Source of the DNA: Pseudomonadota bacterium
GTDB taxonomy: Bacteria > SAR324 > XYD2-FULL-50-16 > JAHJRI01
NCBI GenBank assembly: GCA_022360105.1
Contig: JAKSDL010000845.1
Coordinates: 1 to 64,000, forward strand
Direction of reading: 5' to 3'
DNA length: 64,000 bases
The translations under genes and the position numbers were made by a program. Of the stretch, positions 1 through 9,536 are shown piece after piece. Below the pieces are notes generated by a model. It searched no databases and had not been told where the DNA came from. It saw nothing but the letters and a program-made list of their open reading frames with translations. Positions within the stretch are counted from its first letter, which is position 1; every line of letters starts with the position of its first letter.

Positions 1-201
1 AAATGATCTCCAGAAAATAAGTTAGAACTTTTATCAACTATCTGATTTTTATTAATAAAACGTTTGGACACTACTGACTTGATATCTCAAATAGATTTAT
101 TGAATAGTCGAAATGTTTTAACTTATGAACGATAAAAATAAGTGTCGTCTTGATTTCGGGAAAACTGAAACGATTTGAAAATAAATTAATATTATGGATC
201 T

Positions 202-1596
202 TTATGCTGTCATACCAGTGGAGTGTTTAGATGTATTAACTTCAATGATTTCTCGCAATTTGAGGACGCATTCAGACATGCTTACCATAACTACCTTGTC
301 TCCGGCCTCAACAACAGTATCTCCGGTTGGGATTAGGACTTTTCTATGATCCTTTATTATCGCTCCGACCAGGGAATTTGAAGGCAGTTTTACATCTTTT
401 AGCGGTGTGTTCAGGATTCTTGAATCCTCCGCAGCTATCATCTCCATGACTTCCATGTTGGTTTCGGAGATGGTTGTGTAATTCAGATTTTGTTCCCTTC
501 CTCGAATCATTTTTTTTATTTGTCTGGCGGTGCTCAGTCTTGGAGACACGTGCACATCGATATCGACTTGTTCTGCACATTTGACCATGTCCTGCCGGTT
601 GATCAGGGCGATGACTTTTGTGGCTCCCAGGTATTTGGCAACCAATCCCGATGCAATATTCAGATTGTCATCATTTGAAACGGAGATAAACAAAGAAGAC
701 ATGGCAACTTCTGCTTTTAGCTGCTCTTTGACTGATTCAAAATCTCCTTGTTTAACCGTGATTCGCTTTTTATTGCCAAAGCGTTTCTTCAGCTTGGTAG
801 TTTCTGTTTCTGATCGACAAATCATCGTCACATGATAATGGCTTTTTGCCAAGCCTGCTGCCACTCTTTCTGCAATCAGATTTCCTCCCGCAATCACGGC
901 TTTGCGGTTAGTTGAGATTCTGACATTCAAGTAGTTGTTCAGTGCAGTGGCTGTTTGTCTGGGGATAAGAATATAAACATAGTCACCCTGCTTGATTTGA
1001 TCCTGACCTGTAGGAATCGAGGATTTACCATTTCTTACAATACTGGCGATTAAAAACTGAACCTCACTGTCGGATTGCCTAATGTCCTTTAAGTAAACAT
1101 TTTCCCACGGTGAACCTTCTTTAATTCTGCATCCAACCAAAAGTACATTTTTCTCACCAAACGCAGACACTTCGGTGGCAGAAGCCAAACTTGCCGTGTC
1201 GATAATTTCCTGGGCAGCAACCATGGTTGAGTTGATCACCTGGCTGATTCCGGAACGAACATAATTGGAAATCACCTTCCTCTTCATGAACGATTCTGTC
1301 TTGGTAACAGCAATTTTGTGCTTTACCTTGTAGTGATTCGCCAGCAAGCAACAAATCAAATTGGTTTCATCGTGGTCGGTGCAGGCAATAACCAGATCCG
1401 ACGATTCGATTCCTGCCTCTTCCAGCACCGACAATGATGTGCCGTTACCCAACACTCCGGCTACATTCAAACTTCGTTTGGTATTCTTCAGTTGGACCGG
1501 GTTTTCATCCACAACTGTTACTTCATAGTCATCTTCCGAAAGTTCTGAAGCGATATAAAATCCAGTTTCACCAGCTCCAATAATCAGAATTTTCAT
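202..1596 (-). CDS. trkA: Trk system K+ uptake regulator TrkA
   Basis: Peripheral cytoplasmic NAD(H)-binding subunit that gates the Trk potassium channel. The 464 residues show the classical duplicated layout: RCK_N with GAGETG at residues 7-12 and acidic DENP near 30, a TrkA_C domain, then a second RCK_N starting at about residue 230 (AVIAGGNLIAERV) and a second TrkA_C. Length matches full-size TrkA. Its ATG lies 5 bp after the ligA stop, so the two are probably cotranscribed. The partner TrkH/TrkG is not in the window; it could lie to the left. Bases 1-201, downstream of the stop, hold no gene. Confidence 0.95.
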   Translation of the reverse strand: MKILIIGAGETGFYIASELSEDDYEVTVVDENPVQLKNTKRSLNVAGVLGNGTSLSVLEEAGIESSDLVIACTDHDETNLICCLLANHYKVKHKIAVTKTESFMKRKVISNYVRSGISQVINSTMVAAQEIIDTASLASATEVSAFGEKNVLLVGCRIKEGSPWENVYLKDIRQSDSEVQFLIASIVRNGKSSIPTGQDQIKQGDYVYILIPRQTATALNNYLNVRISTNRKAVIAGGNLIAERVAAGLAKSHYHVTMICRSETETTKLKKRFGNKKRITVKQGDFESVKEQLKAEVAMSSLFISVSNDDNLNIASGLVAKYLGATKVIALINRQDMVKCAEQVDIDVHVSPRLSTARQIKKMIRGREQNLNYTTISETNMEVMEMIAAEDSRILNTPLKDVKLPSNSLVGAIIKDHRKVLIPTGDTVVEAGDKVVMVSMSECVLKLREIIEVNTSKHSTGMTA

Positions 1597-1601
1597 GAAA
1601 A

Positions 1602-3590
1602 TTATTCTCCCAGTAGTTGCGAGATTTGATCTTCGGATACAACTACCACACCTAATTCTTTAGCCTTTTTAAGCTTTGAACCTGCTTTTTCCCCTGCCAG
1701 AAGATAGTCGGTTTTTTTAGAGACAGAAGAAGCCACATTGAAGCCCGCTCGTTCTAATTTTAATTTCCATTGATTTCTTGGCACCGTCAAGGTCCCGGTT
1801 AGAACAATGGTTTTTCCGGCAAAGGGCTGGTCTTCGTTTAGCTCAACAGGTGTCGGGGTGAGGCCTGTTTCCTGCAGTTTTTTCAAGGTTGCAATACTTG
1901 ACTCTTTTGAAAGCCAATTAACTAACGAATCGATCATGATTGGACCAAAATCCGGCAACGCTTCCAATGTTGAGTGATCAAGAGCAGCAAAATCCTCCAG
2001 TGATTTTACCTTGGTCGCTATAACCTTGGCGGCCTTTTCTCCTATATGTCTGATACCCAAGGCAAATATGAATTGGTTAATTGGTATTTTCTTGCTCTCT
2101 TCTATAGCACTCAACAAATTATCGACAGATTTTTCGCCAAATCCCTCCATTTTCAATAATTCACTTTTATGAGTTGCAAGCTTGAATATATCAACAATAT
2201 TCCCTATAAATCCTTTCTGTATAAAGGTTTCAATGTTGGCATTCCCCAGGTATTGAATGTCCATTCCTTTTTTGGATACAAAATGTTCCAGAGTTCCTTG
2301 TAAAATCGCCGGGCAGGACTCGTTTTCACAACGCAGGTCAATTTCACCATCAGGTTTTAGAAGAGTGCTTTCACATTTCGGGCAGTTGGTTGGAGGAGTA
2401 ATCGGTTCTGCCTGATCGGGTCGTTTTGTATAATCGACTCCGACAATTTTAGGGATAATATCACCCCCTTTTTCAACAAAAACGGTATCACCCAGGCGAA
2501 TATCCAGTTTAGATATTTGATCGTAATTGTGCAGAGTTGCACGCTTAACTTCAGTGCCTAACAATTGAACCGGTTCCAGGTTAGCGACCGGGGTTAAAAT
2601 ACCGGTTCTGCCGATAGAGTTTTCGATTTCATTTATTATGGAAGTCACTTTTTCCGCTTTAAATTTCCATGCTGTTGCCCATCTTGGGCTTTTTGCAGTG
2701 AATCCCAGCAGCTCTCTTTCCGGCAAACTTTCCAGTTTAATTACTACGCCATCAATTTCAAAGGATAGCGTTTCCTTGTCTTTTTGCCATTGATTGCAAA
2801 ATTCAAATACCTCTTCCGCGGAATTACAAACTTGACGATAGGAATTTATTGGCAAGCCGAGTGTTGTAAGATAATCCAGATTTTTTGAATGATTTTCATG
2901 GGGTTGTCCTGAAACAACATCGTAGATTAATATATTGAGCCCTCGTTGAGCGACTTCTTTCTGATTTTTCATTCGAATCGTGCCGGCAGCCGCGTTTCTT
3001 GGATTCTTAAAAGTTTGTGTGCCTGAATTGGATTTTTGTTGGTTTATTTGTTCAAATCGCTCTTTAGTTAGAAATATTTCTCCCCTCAACTCCAAGGAAA
3101 TCTTTTCTGGCAGTGTTAGCGGGAGATTTCGAATGGTTTTGACATTTTGCGTGACATCATCACCAATTTCACCATTACCCCTGGTGATGGCTTGTGAGTA
3201 TTCGCCGTCCGTATAAATAATTGAGATGGCAAAACCATCGATTTTAACTTCGCAGACAGCTTTGAAAGCTTTCTGATCCAATCCTGTTTGAATTCGTTTA
3301 ACCCAGTCCAACAAATCCTGTTCATTATAAAGGTTGGAAAGGCTGAGCATAGCATGATTATGCCTCACATTCTCAAAAAACTCCGTTGGCTGACCACCGA
3401 CTCTTGCAGTGGGCGAATCGGGATGTGCATAATCCGGATACGTTTTTTCCAAATCCGAAAGCTGATTGATCAATATATCGTATTCGTCATCATTTATGCT
3501 GCTTTGACCCAAATTGTAATATTCTTCATTGTAATTGTTTATCTCTTGAGTCAGTTGTTCGATTTTTTTCTTCGCTTCTTGTGGGGTCAT
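1602..3590 (-). CDS. ligA: NAD-dependent DNA ligase LigA
   Basis: Seals nicks in DNA using NAD+ during replication and repair. The order is an Ia domain (YYNLG, DDEYD), adenylation domain with the KIDG nucleophile (Lys116 from the chosen start), OB fold, four-cysteine zinc finger (CPKC then CENESC), helix-hairpin-helix repeats and a C-terminal BRCT domain (FAGKTIVLTGTL). The frame stays open 18 codons further up to 3644, but the ATG at 3588-3590 gives the family-typical start MTPQEAKKKIEQL and a 662-residue protein; neither start has a clear Shine-Dalgarno. It is the first gene of a ligA-trkA pair. Confidence 0.95.
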   Translation of the reverse strand: MTPQEAKKKIEQLTQEINNYNEEYYNLGQSSINDDEYDILINQLSDLEKTYPDYAHPDSPTARVGGQPTEFFENVRHNHAMLSLSNLYNEQDLLDWVKRIQTGLDQKAFKAVCEVKIDGFAISIIYTDGEYSQAITRGNGEIGDDVTQNVKTIRNLPLTLPEKISLELRGEIFLTKERFEQINQQKSNSGTQTFKNPRNAAAGTIRMKNQKEVAQRGLNILIYDVVSGQPHENHSKNLDYLTTLGLPINSYRQVCNSAEEVFEFCNQWQKDKETLSFEIDGVVIKLESLPERELLGFTAKSPRWATAWKFKAEKVTSIINEIENSIGRTGILTPVANLEPVQLLGTEVKRATLHNYDQISKLDIRLGDTVFVEKGGDIIPKIVGVDYTKRPDQAEPITPPTNCPKCESTLLKPDGEIDLRCENESCPAILQGTLEHFVSKKGMDIQYLGNANIETFIQKGFIGNIVDIFKLATHKSELLKMEGFGEKSVDNLLSAIEESKKIPINQFIFALGIRHIGEKAAKVIATKVKSLEDFAALDHSTLEALPDFGPIMIDSLVNWLSKESSIATLKKLQETGLTPTPVELNEDQPFAGKTIVLTGTLTVPRNQWKLKLERAGFNVASSVSKKTDYLLAGEKAGSKLKKAKELGVVVVSEDQISQLLGE

Positions 3591-3987
3591 AATGCGGGTC
3601 TCAACCATGGCGGTATTATCAAATTCATAAACAGTGAATGACATTCATCAAGCTTGAATAGCTCTAATTCTGCAATTGTAGCGATTAAGAGATAGAATGA
3701 AAATACCAAATTTTTCATTAAATAACAGATGGTTATGATTTATGGTTGGAACATCAAAATGAGTAATGAATGAATAGTCGGATTTCCTGATAGAAATTGA
3801 AATCTGGAATAAGGTGTTGTCCGATATGCTCCAATGTCTACTTGACAAGAAGTAACGGCTTAGAAACACTAAATATCACTATATATAAAAGCGGTTTACG
3901 AATCATAAGAAAATACAACGACTTGGCATGAATTTATGCTTTGACAGGATTCCGTACCGACATGCTTAATTGACCTAAGGCTACCCC
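3591..3987. other. Divergent intergenic region ligA / helical-repeat gene
   Basis: About 400 A+T-rich bases between two divergent genes, so promoters for both should lie here. A TTGACA occurs at 3842-3847 on the plus strand but lacks a well-spaced -10 hexamer. A TATATATAAAA stretch lies near 3880-3890. A 73-codon minus-strand frame at 3648-3869 looks non-coding. No RNA gene or repeat was recognised. Confidence 0.5.
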
Positions 3988-5403
3988 ATGTTCAAATCTT
4001 TTTTTACTTTTCTTTCGCAATTGCTGTTTGATCCTTTTCGCACATTTTTCCATACCTACAGGGTCTTATCCCGCTTTCGGAAAGAAGCCAACAGAATGGC
4101 TTTTTCACCAAAGGAGCAAGGGCAGATAAACGAACGGATTCAAGCCAAAGCTTTGGAAATATTGTTGGAACGTATTGATCAATTCGGGGTGGATATCATT
4201 CAGAGAAATACGGGTTGGAAAATGCGCAAAGCGCTAAACGACGCCCTGTTGGATAAGGCATGCAGTGGTAACGACAAAGAAGTACAAGACACCACACATG
4301 ATTTATTGGCTAAATATCTTGAGAACCTTGATATAGATTCGATTAATACAAAGACCAGGAGATCGGTTAACCTGTTTCTCAATGATGAATTAAACAGATT
4401 TGCCTGCAAGCCTGCCAATGAAAATCTGAAAAACAGAAAGGAGGAACTCTTCCTGGAGTACATGACATCGCTTGATACTGAAGTTATCAGCTCTGAAAAC
4501 AAACGTAAGATTCTGGATTTAATGAACCAAAAAGGAATTAAATGGGTGTACGAAGCCAATAATAAACAGGTCAGTAAAAAAGTTGAGCAGTTGTACCAGG
4601 ATTTTGTTGAAGGGTTGAACCAATCCAATATCAATCAGGAAACCCGGCAATCTATTGTCAATTTTGTGAATAGTGCCGTTGAGGAGATTTCTTGTAAAGA
4701 AGATAACGAAAATGTCATTGCCAAGTCTGAAGAATTGGCCATTGGGAAATTAAATTCCTTGGATGAATCCAGTATCTTACCGGAAACACTGGCTGCTATT
4801 CAAAAGCATGTGAACGAAGTGTTGTTAAATCATTCAGCTGATTCTGAAAACAAACTGATTCAAAAGAAGGTTGTTGAATTGCTAGGTGAGTTAATTGAAA
4901 AATTCAATTCTGCCATTCTTACCGAGCAGACCATTGAGGATTTGAAATCCAGTCTGAACGACCGAGCTATCGAGTTTGCCAAGATCAAAGATCACAAAGG
5001 AATGATCGAAAAGGCGGAAGAACTTTTGAATTTATACCTTGACCAGTGCAAGGTCATTGATACTGTAAACCAGGAGGCGATGTCATCGATAAAACAAAGC
5101 CTGAATCAAGTTATACTGGATCTGGTAGAATCTTCGGAACGAATTGGTGAAGAGGCAAAACGACTGTTTCACGAGATTCTCGAACACACCAACACCGATA
5201 ATATTGACCCAATCATCAAGATGAAGACCGAAGCAGCCTTGTACAAAGTGATTGTCAAGGAACTGGCTGTATACGGGAATGATGAAATGGTTAAAAAAGC
5301 TGTGGAGTTCATGCATGATATCTCACAAAGACTACCTCATGAATCCACAACCAGCGACATGATTATGAATCATAAAATCAGGCAAATCCAATACTTAAAA
5401 TAG
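3988..5403 (+). CDS. Unknown all-helical protein with eight 48-residue tandem repeats
   Basis: Not recognised. 471 residues, lysine/glutamate-rich and almost certainly alpha-helical. The first 40 residues form an aromatic, basic amphipathic segment (FKSFFTFLSQLLFDPFRTFF) that could bind a membrane. From about residue 42 there is a half repeat, then eight divergent copies of a 48-residue unit starting near residues 76, 124, 172, 220, 268, 316, 365 and 413. Conserved positions include a hydrophobic-N-[DE/SQ] turn at 7-10, EE-L around 29-31, a Leu-Asp/Asn near 39-40, and a closing hydrophobic-x-x-[ET]-T. Cysteines recur in repeats 1, 2 and 4. No catalytic motif is visible. A scaffold or contractile/structural role is possible but is inference. 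Confidence 0.75.
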   Translation: MFKSFFTFLSQLLFDPFRTFFHTYRVLSRFRKEANRMAFSPKEQGQINERIQAKALEILLERIDQFGVDIIQRNTGWKMRKALNDALLDKACSGNDKEVQDTTHDLLAKYLENLDIDSINTKTRRSVNLFLNDELNRFACKPANENLKNRKEELFLEYMTSLDTEVISSENKRKILDLMNQKGIKWVYEANNKQVSKKVEQLYQDFVEGLNQSNINQETRQSIVNFVNSAVEEISCKEDNENVIAKSEELAIGKLNSLDESSILPETLAAIQKHVNEVLLNHSADSENKLIQKKVVELLGELIEKFNSAILTEQTIEDLKSSLNDRAIEFAKIKDHKGMIEKAEELLNLYLDQCKVIDTVNQEAMSSIKQSLNQVILDLVESSERIGEEAKRLFHEILEHTNTDNIDPIIKMKTEAALYKVIVKELAVYGNDEMVKKAVEFMHDISQRLPHESTTSDMIMNHKIRQIQYLK

Positions 5404-5442
5404 ACCAAAAGACTTTCCCTCCTTTTTGCTGAAAATTTAGCT

Positions 5443-6306
5443 ATGCCTGACCCCATCCAGAAGGCTATCTCTTTGAAAGTTGATAGCCACCCTCGTTTGA
5501 GTGAATTTAATCGATTGGTTTATCCGGTGGTTTCAAGGAGAGCAGGTGGTATCTCGTTGGGTATCAATCTAAATCCTGCTAAAACCTGCACGTATAATTG
5601 TGTTTACTGCCAGGTTGATCGGACAGCTGAAATTAAAGGATTAAAAGTCAGTCTCAAACAAATAACTGAAGAACTGGAATACTGGATCAAAGAGATCAAT
5701 GATCCTCGTGGAAGTTTTATTGATCAGTCCTTAAAAGATATTTCCATTGCAGGGGATGGTGAACCTACTCTTTGCAAATTGCTTCCCAAGATACTAGTCG
5801 AACTGGTGCAGGTAAGGAAAAGATTTAAGCTGGACAGGTGTAAATTGGTCCTTTTTACCAACGGAACGAATATAGATCGCACCGAATTGCAGGAAGTTTT
5901 TCCCGAATTTTACGAAAATGGTGGACAAATCTGGTTTAAGCTTGATTTTTGGGATGAGTCCAGCTTTCATCGAATCAATCGAAGTAACATTGCCTATTCA
6001 AAAATAATCGAAAACCTGAAGGCCATTGGCAAGAAACACCCTGTTATTTTTCAAAGTTGTTTCTTTTCCTGGAATAACGAACCTTACGCGCCGAACCTCT
6101 ATGCCCCATACATCGCTCTTGTTAAGCAACTTCAGGAAACAGGTGTCAGGATTGAAATGATTCAGGTTTATACACTGGCAAGACAACCTGCTGAACCATC
6201 TGCAAAACCCTGGTCGAATGAAGATATGGATAGCATTCACGAGTTGCTTTCCAGCAAGTTGGATCTAAATCTCAGTATTATATACAGTAAATCAAGTAAA
6301 TCATAA
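5443..6306 (+). CDS. Radical SAM protein (COG0731-like)
   Basis: Radical S-adenosylmethionine enzyme with a 4Fe-4S cluster. The CxxxCxxC motif is Cys49, Cys53 and Cys56 (TCTYNCVYC), followed by a radical-SAM-typical SIAGDGEPTLC segment. The N-terminal pattern resembles the Fe-S oxidoreductases related to wyosine-base synthases (TYW1 group, COG0731). In bacteria the substrate of this group is not settled, so no specific reaction is assigned. Length is 287 residues. Its TAA overlaps the pyrD ATG by one base (TAATG), which implies translational coupling. Confidence 0.8.
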   Translation: MPDPIQKAISLKVDSHPRLSEFNRLVYPVVSRRAGGISLGINLNPAKTCTYNCVYCQVDRTAEIKGLKVSLKQITEELEYWIKEINDPRGSFIDQSLKDISIAGDGEPTLCKLLPKILVELVQVRKRFKLDRCKLVLFTNGTNIDRTELQEVFPEFYENGGQIWFKLDFWDESSFHRINRSNIAYSKIIENLKAIGKKHPVIFQSCFFSWNNEPYAPNLYAPYIALVKQLQETGVRIEMIQVYTLARQPAEPSAKPWSNEDMDSIHELLSSKLDLNLSIIYSKSSKS

Positions 6307-7331
6307 TGAACTACACTCAATTGATTTTACATCGTTTTGATCCGGAATGGATTCATGATCGATCGATCCAATTCGGATCTGTAGTGGGGAAATTCAAAAG
6401 TTTTAGATGGGTGCTGGAAAAAGGGTGTGGGATTGAAAGCGATAAATTAAAGGTGACTCTTGGAAACCTGGATTTCCCCAATCCTATCGGTTTAGCGGCA
6501 GGATTTGACAAAAATGGAGAAATCGTTCCTGTTTTGCAAGCGATCGGATTTGGTTTTATTGAAGTTGGAACAGTTACACCGGTTGCCCAACCGGGAAATC
6601 CCAAACCAAGGTTGTTTAGGTTAAAACCTGAAAAAGCTGTCATTAATCGCATGGGCTTCAACAACAAAGGCGTTGATGCTTTGGTCAGGTCACTCAACAA
6701 AGTCTCAAAAAGGGTACCGATCGGGATAAACTTGGGTAAAAACAAATCAACTGATATTTCAAAAGCTGCCCAGGACTACATGATAGGTGTTGAGAAAGCC
6801 TGGGAGGTAGCGGACTATTTCACAATCAATATTAGTTCTCCCAATACGGCCGACCTCAGGGAACTTCAGGGAGAAGAATATCTCAAGCCTCTGATAGAGG
6901 CTGTACTCGAAAAAAGAGAGCAACAAAGGAAAAAAACCAGTCAGTACAAGCAGATCTGGTTGAAAATTGCTCCTGATCTTGAAGATAGTGAGCTGGAAAT
7001 GATCTGCAGAACTATTTTAGATTCAAACATTGATGCACTGGTAGTTTCCAACACAACCATAGGAAGAGATCAATTGCCCGAAAGATGGCGATCCGAAGCA
7101 GGTGGGTTAAGTGGTAGACCGCTTTTTGAGTTGTCAAACAATGTGTTGGAAAAAGCCGGAAAATTGCTTAAAGATAACATCCCGTTAATAGGTGTCGGGG
7201 GAATACGTTCTGCAAATGATATCACGACAAAAATGTCACTTGGAGCAAGCCTTGTTCAAATATACACGTCTTTGATTTTTGAAGGTCCCGGATTTGTCAA
7301 ATTGCTTAAACAGGACCTGTTAAACGTGTAA
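6306..7331 (+). CDS. pyrD: Dihydroorotate dehydrogenase (quinone), class 2
   Basis: Oxidises dihydroorotate to orotate in pyrimidine synthesis, passing electrons to membrane quinone. 341 residues with the class 2 N-terminal helices (LILHRFDPEWIHD), the FMN barrel start NPIGLAAGFDKNGE, VGTVTPVAQPGNPKPRLFRL, NRMGFNNKG, the ISSPNT catalytic-serine region, VSNTT, and the phosphate-binding GVGGI near the end. Membrane association through the N-terminus is expected from the family. The start codon overlaps the upstream radical SAM stop. Confidence 0.97.
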   Translation: MNYTQLILHRFDPEWIHDRSIQFGSVVGKFKSFRWVLEKGCGIESDKLKVTLGNLDFPNPIGLAAGFDKNGEIVPVLQAIGFGFIEVGTVTPVAQPGNPKPRLFRLKPEKAVINRMGFNNKGVDALVRSLNKVSKRVPIGINLGKNKSTDISKAAQDYMIGVEKAWEVADYFTINISSPNTADLRELQGEEYLKPLIEAVLEKREQQRKKTSQYKQIWLKIAPDLEDSELEMICRTILDSNIDALVVSNTTIGRDQLPERWRSEAGGLSGRPLFELSNNVLEKAGKLLKDNIPLIGVGGIRSANDITTKMSLGASLVQIYTSLIFEGPGFVKLLKQDLLNV

Positions 7332-7452
7332 CGCAACAACGTTTTTAAGATGTTAATGAATTAGTTGAGTTATGGTTCAAGAAATCCTATACTTGGCTCA
7401 CTGCTGACATCAATCACTCCCTTTGATTTTTGATCTTTAGACCAGCAATAAT

Positions 7453-7974
7453 ATGGATACCATCACTACTACAAAAAAAGTAGAAGCCACATTAAAAATC
7501 CTCCACTTTTCGATGGGGAAAACAGATTTTGCCATCAGGCTTTCAGATGTCAATGAAGTAGTAAAATTAAAGGAACTCAGAAAAATTCCCAGAGTACCGT
7601 TTTACGTCGAAGGTGTCCTTCATTTAAGAGGGGAGCTGATTATTATTATCAGTCTCAGAAAGCTGCTTAATACCAGCGGTGAGCAAAATCCAAAATCCAA
7701 AATAATCATTTTTACACTTGGAGATAGAAAAATCGGATTTATTGTTGATGATGTTTATCGTATTATACAAAAAAGAGATGACGAGATTTTACCAGCACCT
7801 CCCGTAATATTGAAAGGACCGGCTCCTGATTGTATTGTCGGAGTGATCGAAGAAAAAGAAAAAAATTACCTATTGCTGGATTTGAAAAAATCTCTTTCAA
7901 CCTTGGAAGAAGAGCGTTTGAATCAAGTATTGCAGAGAGAATTGTCATTTTTGATAGATCAAATTAACGAGTAG
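7453..7974 (+). CDS. CheW-domain protein
   Basis: Single CheW-like domain (173 residues), the SH3-like adaptor that links chemoreceptors to the CheA kinase. Typical features are FAIRLSDVNEVVKL, IPRVPFYVEGVLHLRGELI, and the second-half FIVDDVYRII followed by GVIEE. No CheA, receptor or flagellar gene lies nearby, so this is a solitary CheW. A role in chemotaxis or a related kinase pathway is inferred from the domain alone. Both flanks carry unrelated housekeeping genes. Confidence 0.88.
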   Translation: MDTITTTKKVEATLKILHFSMGKTDFAIRLSDVNEVVKLKELRKIPRVPFYVEGVLHLRGELIIIISLRKLLNTSGEQNPKSKIIIFTLGDRKIGFIVDDVYRIIQKRDDEILPAPPVILKGPAPDCIVGVIEEKEKNYLLLDLKKSLSTLEEERLNQVLQRELSFLIDQINE

Positions 7975-8034
7975 CTTTCAATCCATGTCCATAACATATT
8001 GCAATAACTACCAAATCAAACCTTGAACAAAGCA

Positions 8035-8598
8035 ATGAGAATGAGAAATATTAGTTGTTTTCTGCTGCTAATGGTTGTTTCGTTGTTGTTTGGTTGTGAC
8101 CGCAAACAATCTGAAAGCATTAAGGAATCAGATTTTAAACGATTTCTTGAAGGGAAATATTTTGAAGTCTCAAAAACCGTGGATCAACTATCGGACTTTG
8201 AATACCAATTGATTAACGGTCAACAGGAAAACCTTGAAAGCAACAAGGGTAACATTATCCTGTTGAATTTTTGGGCAACCTGGTGCTTTCCCTGTAAACA
8301 GGAAATGCCTGACCTGGAAGAATTGAAACATAAAATGAAAGGAGAAAAATTCAGGATTCTTGCTGTAAATTCAGGCGACAAAAAACTTAAAATTCAGCGT
8401 TTTTTAAAAAAATATCCTTACTCTTTTGATATTGTGATCGATGAAAATCGCAATATCAGCAACACACTGAAAATTGTTGGATTACCGACGACATTTATCC
8501 TGGATCGGGATTTAAAGGTTGTCGGGAAGATCATGGGACCGATTAACTGGAAAGATGACGCTTTCATCGAGTATTTGACCAGATTCAGTAGAACTTGA
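8035..8598 (+). CDS. TlpA/ResA-like thioredoxin-fold lipoprotein
   Basis: Periplasmic thiol-disulfide oxidoreductase anchored as a lipoprotein. A signal peptide ends in the lipobox LLFGC (Cys21), and the redox motif is Cys84-Phe-Pro-Cys87 in NFWATWCFPCKQEMP. The cis-Pro region is VGLPTTFILD. The family usually reduces apocytochrome or copper-protein cysteines; the partner is not identifiable here. The frame extends to a TTG at 8023, but ATG at 8035 (or 8041) gives a normal signal peptide and is preferred. tatA/B follows 12 bp later. Confidence 0.88.
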   Translation: MRMRNISCFLLLMVVSLLFGCDRKQSESIKESDFKRFLEGKYFEVSKTVDQLSDFEYQLINGQQENLESNKGNIILLNFWATWCFPCKQEMPDLEELKHKMKGEKFRILAVNSGDKKLKIQRFLKKYPYSFDIVIDENRNISNTLKIVGLPTTFILDRDLKVVGKIMGPINWKDDAFIEYLTRFSRT

Positions 8599-8610
8599 AG
8601 GAGAACGTTT

Positions 8611-8982
8611 ATGTTTAATATGGGAATGACCGAGATGATCATTATTGGGGCCATCGCCCTCATTGTTGTCGGTCCAAAAAAAATGCCAGACCTGGCAAGA
8701 GCCATTGGAAGAGGAATTACCGAATTCAGAAAAGCAACCACTGAATTCAAGAATTCTGTGGTCAATGAGATGGACAATGCTGGTGGTCCCGAAGTAAAGG
8801 ACCTGGCAAACATGGCGAATCAATTGAAAATGAAAAACACGCCTAAAAACATTGAAGACTATCTTGAAAAAGCCGCTGACGTGCTTGAGGATGCCGGCAA
8901 GGAGATGGAGCCTGAGGGGGGTAAGGAACAAGTATCGACCCAACAGGAAAGTAATAAAAAAGAAAAAATCGAATCGTCCTGA
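8611..8982 (+). CDS. Sec-independent translocase TatA/TatB-type protein
   Basis: Membrane component of the twin-arginine translocase. One N-terminal transmembrane helix ([15 protein letters not shown]), the GP hinge ([13 protein letters not shown]), an amphipathic helix, then a charged polar tail to residue 123. A clear Shine-Dalgarno (GGAGA) precedes the ATG. TatA and TatB cannot be separated safely by eye; 123 residues and the long tail are compatible with TatB. No tatC is present in the window. Confidence 0.9.
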   Translation: MFNMGMTEMIIIGAIALIVVGPKKMPDLARAIGRGITEFRKATTEFKNSVVNEMDNAGGPEVKDLANMANQLKMKNTPKNIEDYLEKAADVLEDAGKEMEPEGGKEQVSTQQESNKKEKIESS

Positions 8983-9011
8983 TATAACGTTAATTCAAAC
9001 AAAGGGAGAAG

Positions 9012-9536
9012 ATGGAGGACCTGAAAAAACTGATACGTAACATACCAGACTTTCCAAAACCCGGAATTCAATTTAAGGATATCACTACGTTGTTTCAGGA
9101 CAGTTTAGGACTGAAACGCTGTTTGGACATCCTGGAAGAGCAGTATAAGGGTAAATCAATCGCCAAAATTGCCGGGATAGAGTCACGAGGCTTTATCATT
9201 GGAGCGGCTTTGGCAGATCGCTTGAATTGTGGGTTTGTTCTGATTAGAAAAAAAGGAAAACTACCAGGTGAAACTGTCTCGGAAAGTTACGAGTTGGAAT
9301 ATGGTACTGATGAATTGGAAATCCATGTGGATGCGATAGCTGAAAACGAAAACATCCTTATTTTAGACGATCTGCTGGCAACAGGCGGAACCTTTGAAGC
9401 TGCGACCAATTTGGTGAAAAAGGTGAACGGCAATATTGTCGGTTTGGGTTGCATTATTGAACTGACAGGTTTGAATGGTCGATCAAAGCTGGGCGGGTAC
9501 CCGTTTTTCTCCATGGTGTCATACGACGAGGCATAA
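9012..9536 (+). CDS. apt: Adenine phosphoribosyltransferase
   Basis: Salvages adenine with PRPP to AMP. 174 residues, close to the usual length. Diagnostic segments are the N-terminal IPDFPKPGIQFKDITTLFQD, SRGFIIGAALADRL, the flexible-loop RKKGKLPGETVSESYELEYG, and the PRPP motif ILILDDLLATGGT. Shine-Dalgarno GGGAGA lies 5 bp before the ATG. The stop abuts the stop of the convergent nucleotidyltransferase with no spacer and no visible terminator. Confidence 0.97.
   Translation: MEDLKKLIRNIPDFPKPGIQFKDITTLFQDSLGLKRCLDILEEQYKGKSIAKIAGIESRGFIIGAALADRLNCGFVLIRKKGKLPGETVSESYELEYGTDELEIHVDAIAENENILILDDLLATGGTFEAATNLVKKVNGNIVGLGCIIELTGLNGRSKLGGYPFFSMVSYDEA

Noticed and set aside
3648..3869. 73-codon minus-strand frame upstream of ligA
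   Set aside because: Composition is Ser/Ile/Asn-rich as expected for random A+T-rich sequence, no Shine-Dalgarno, no motif.
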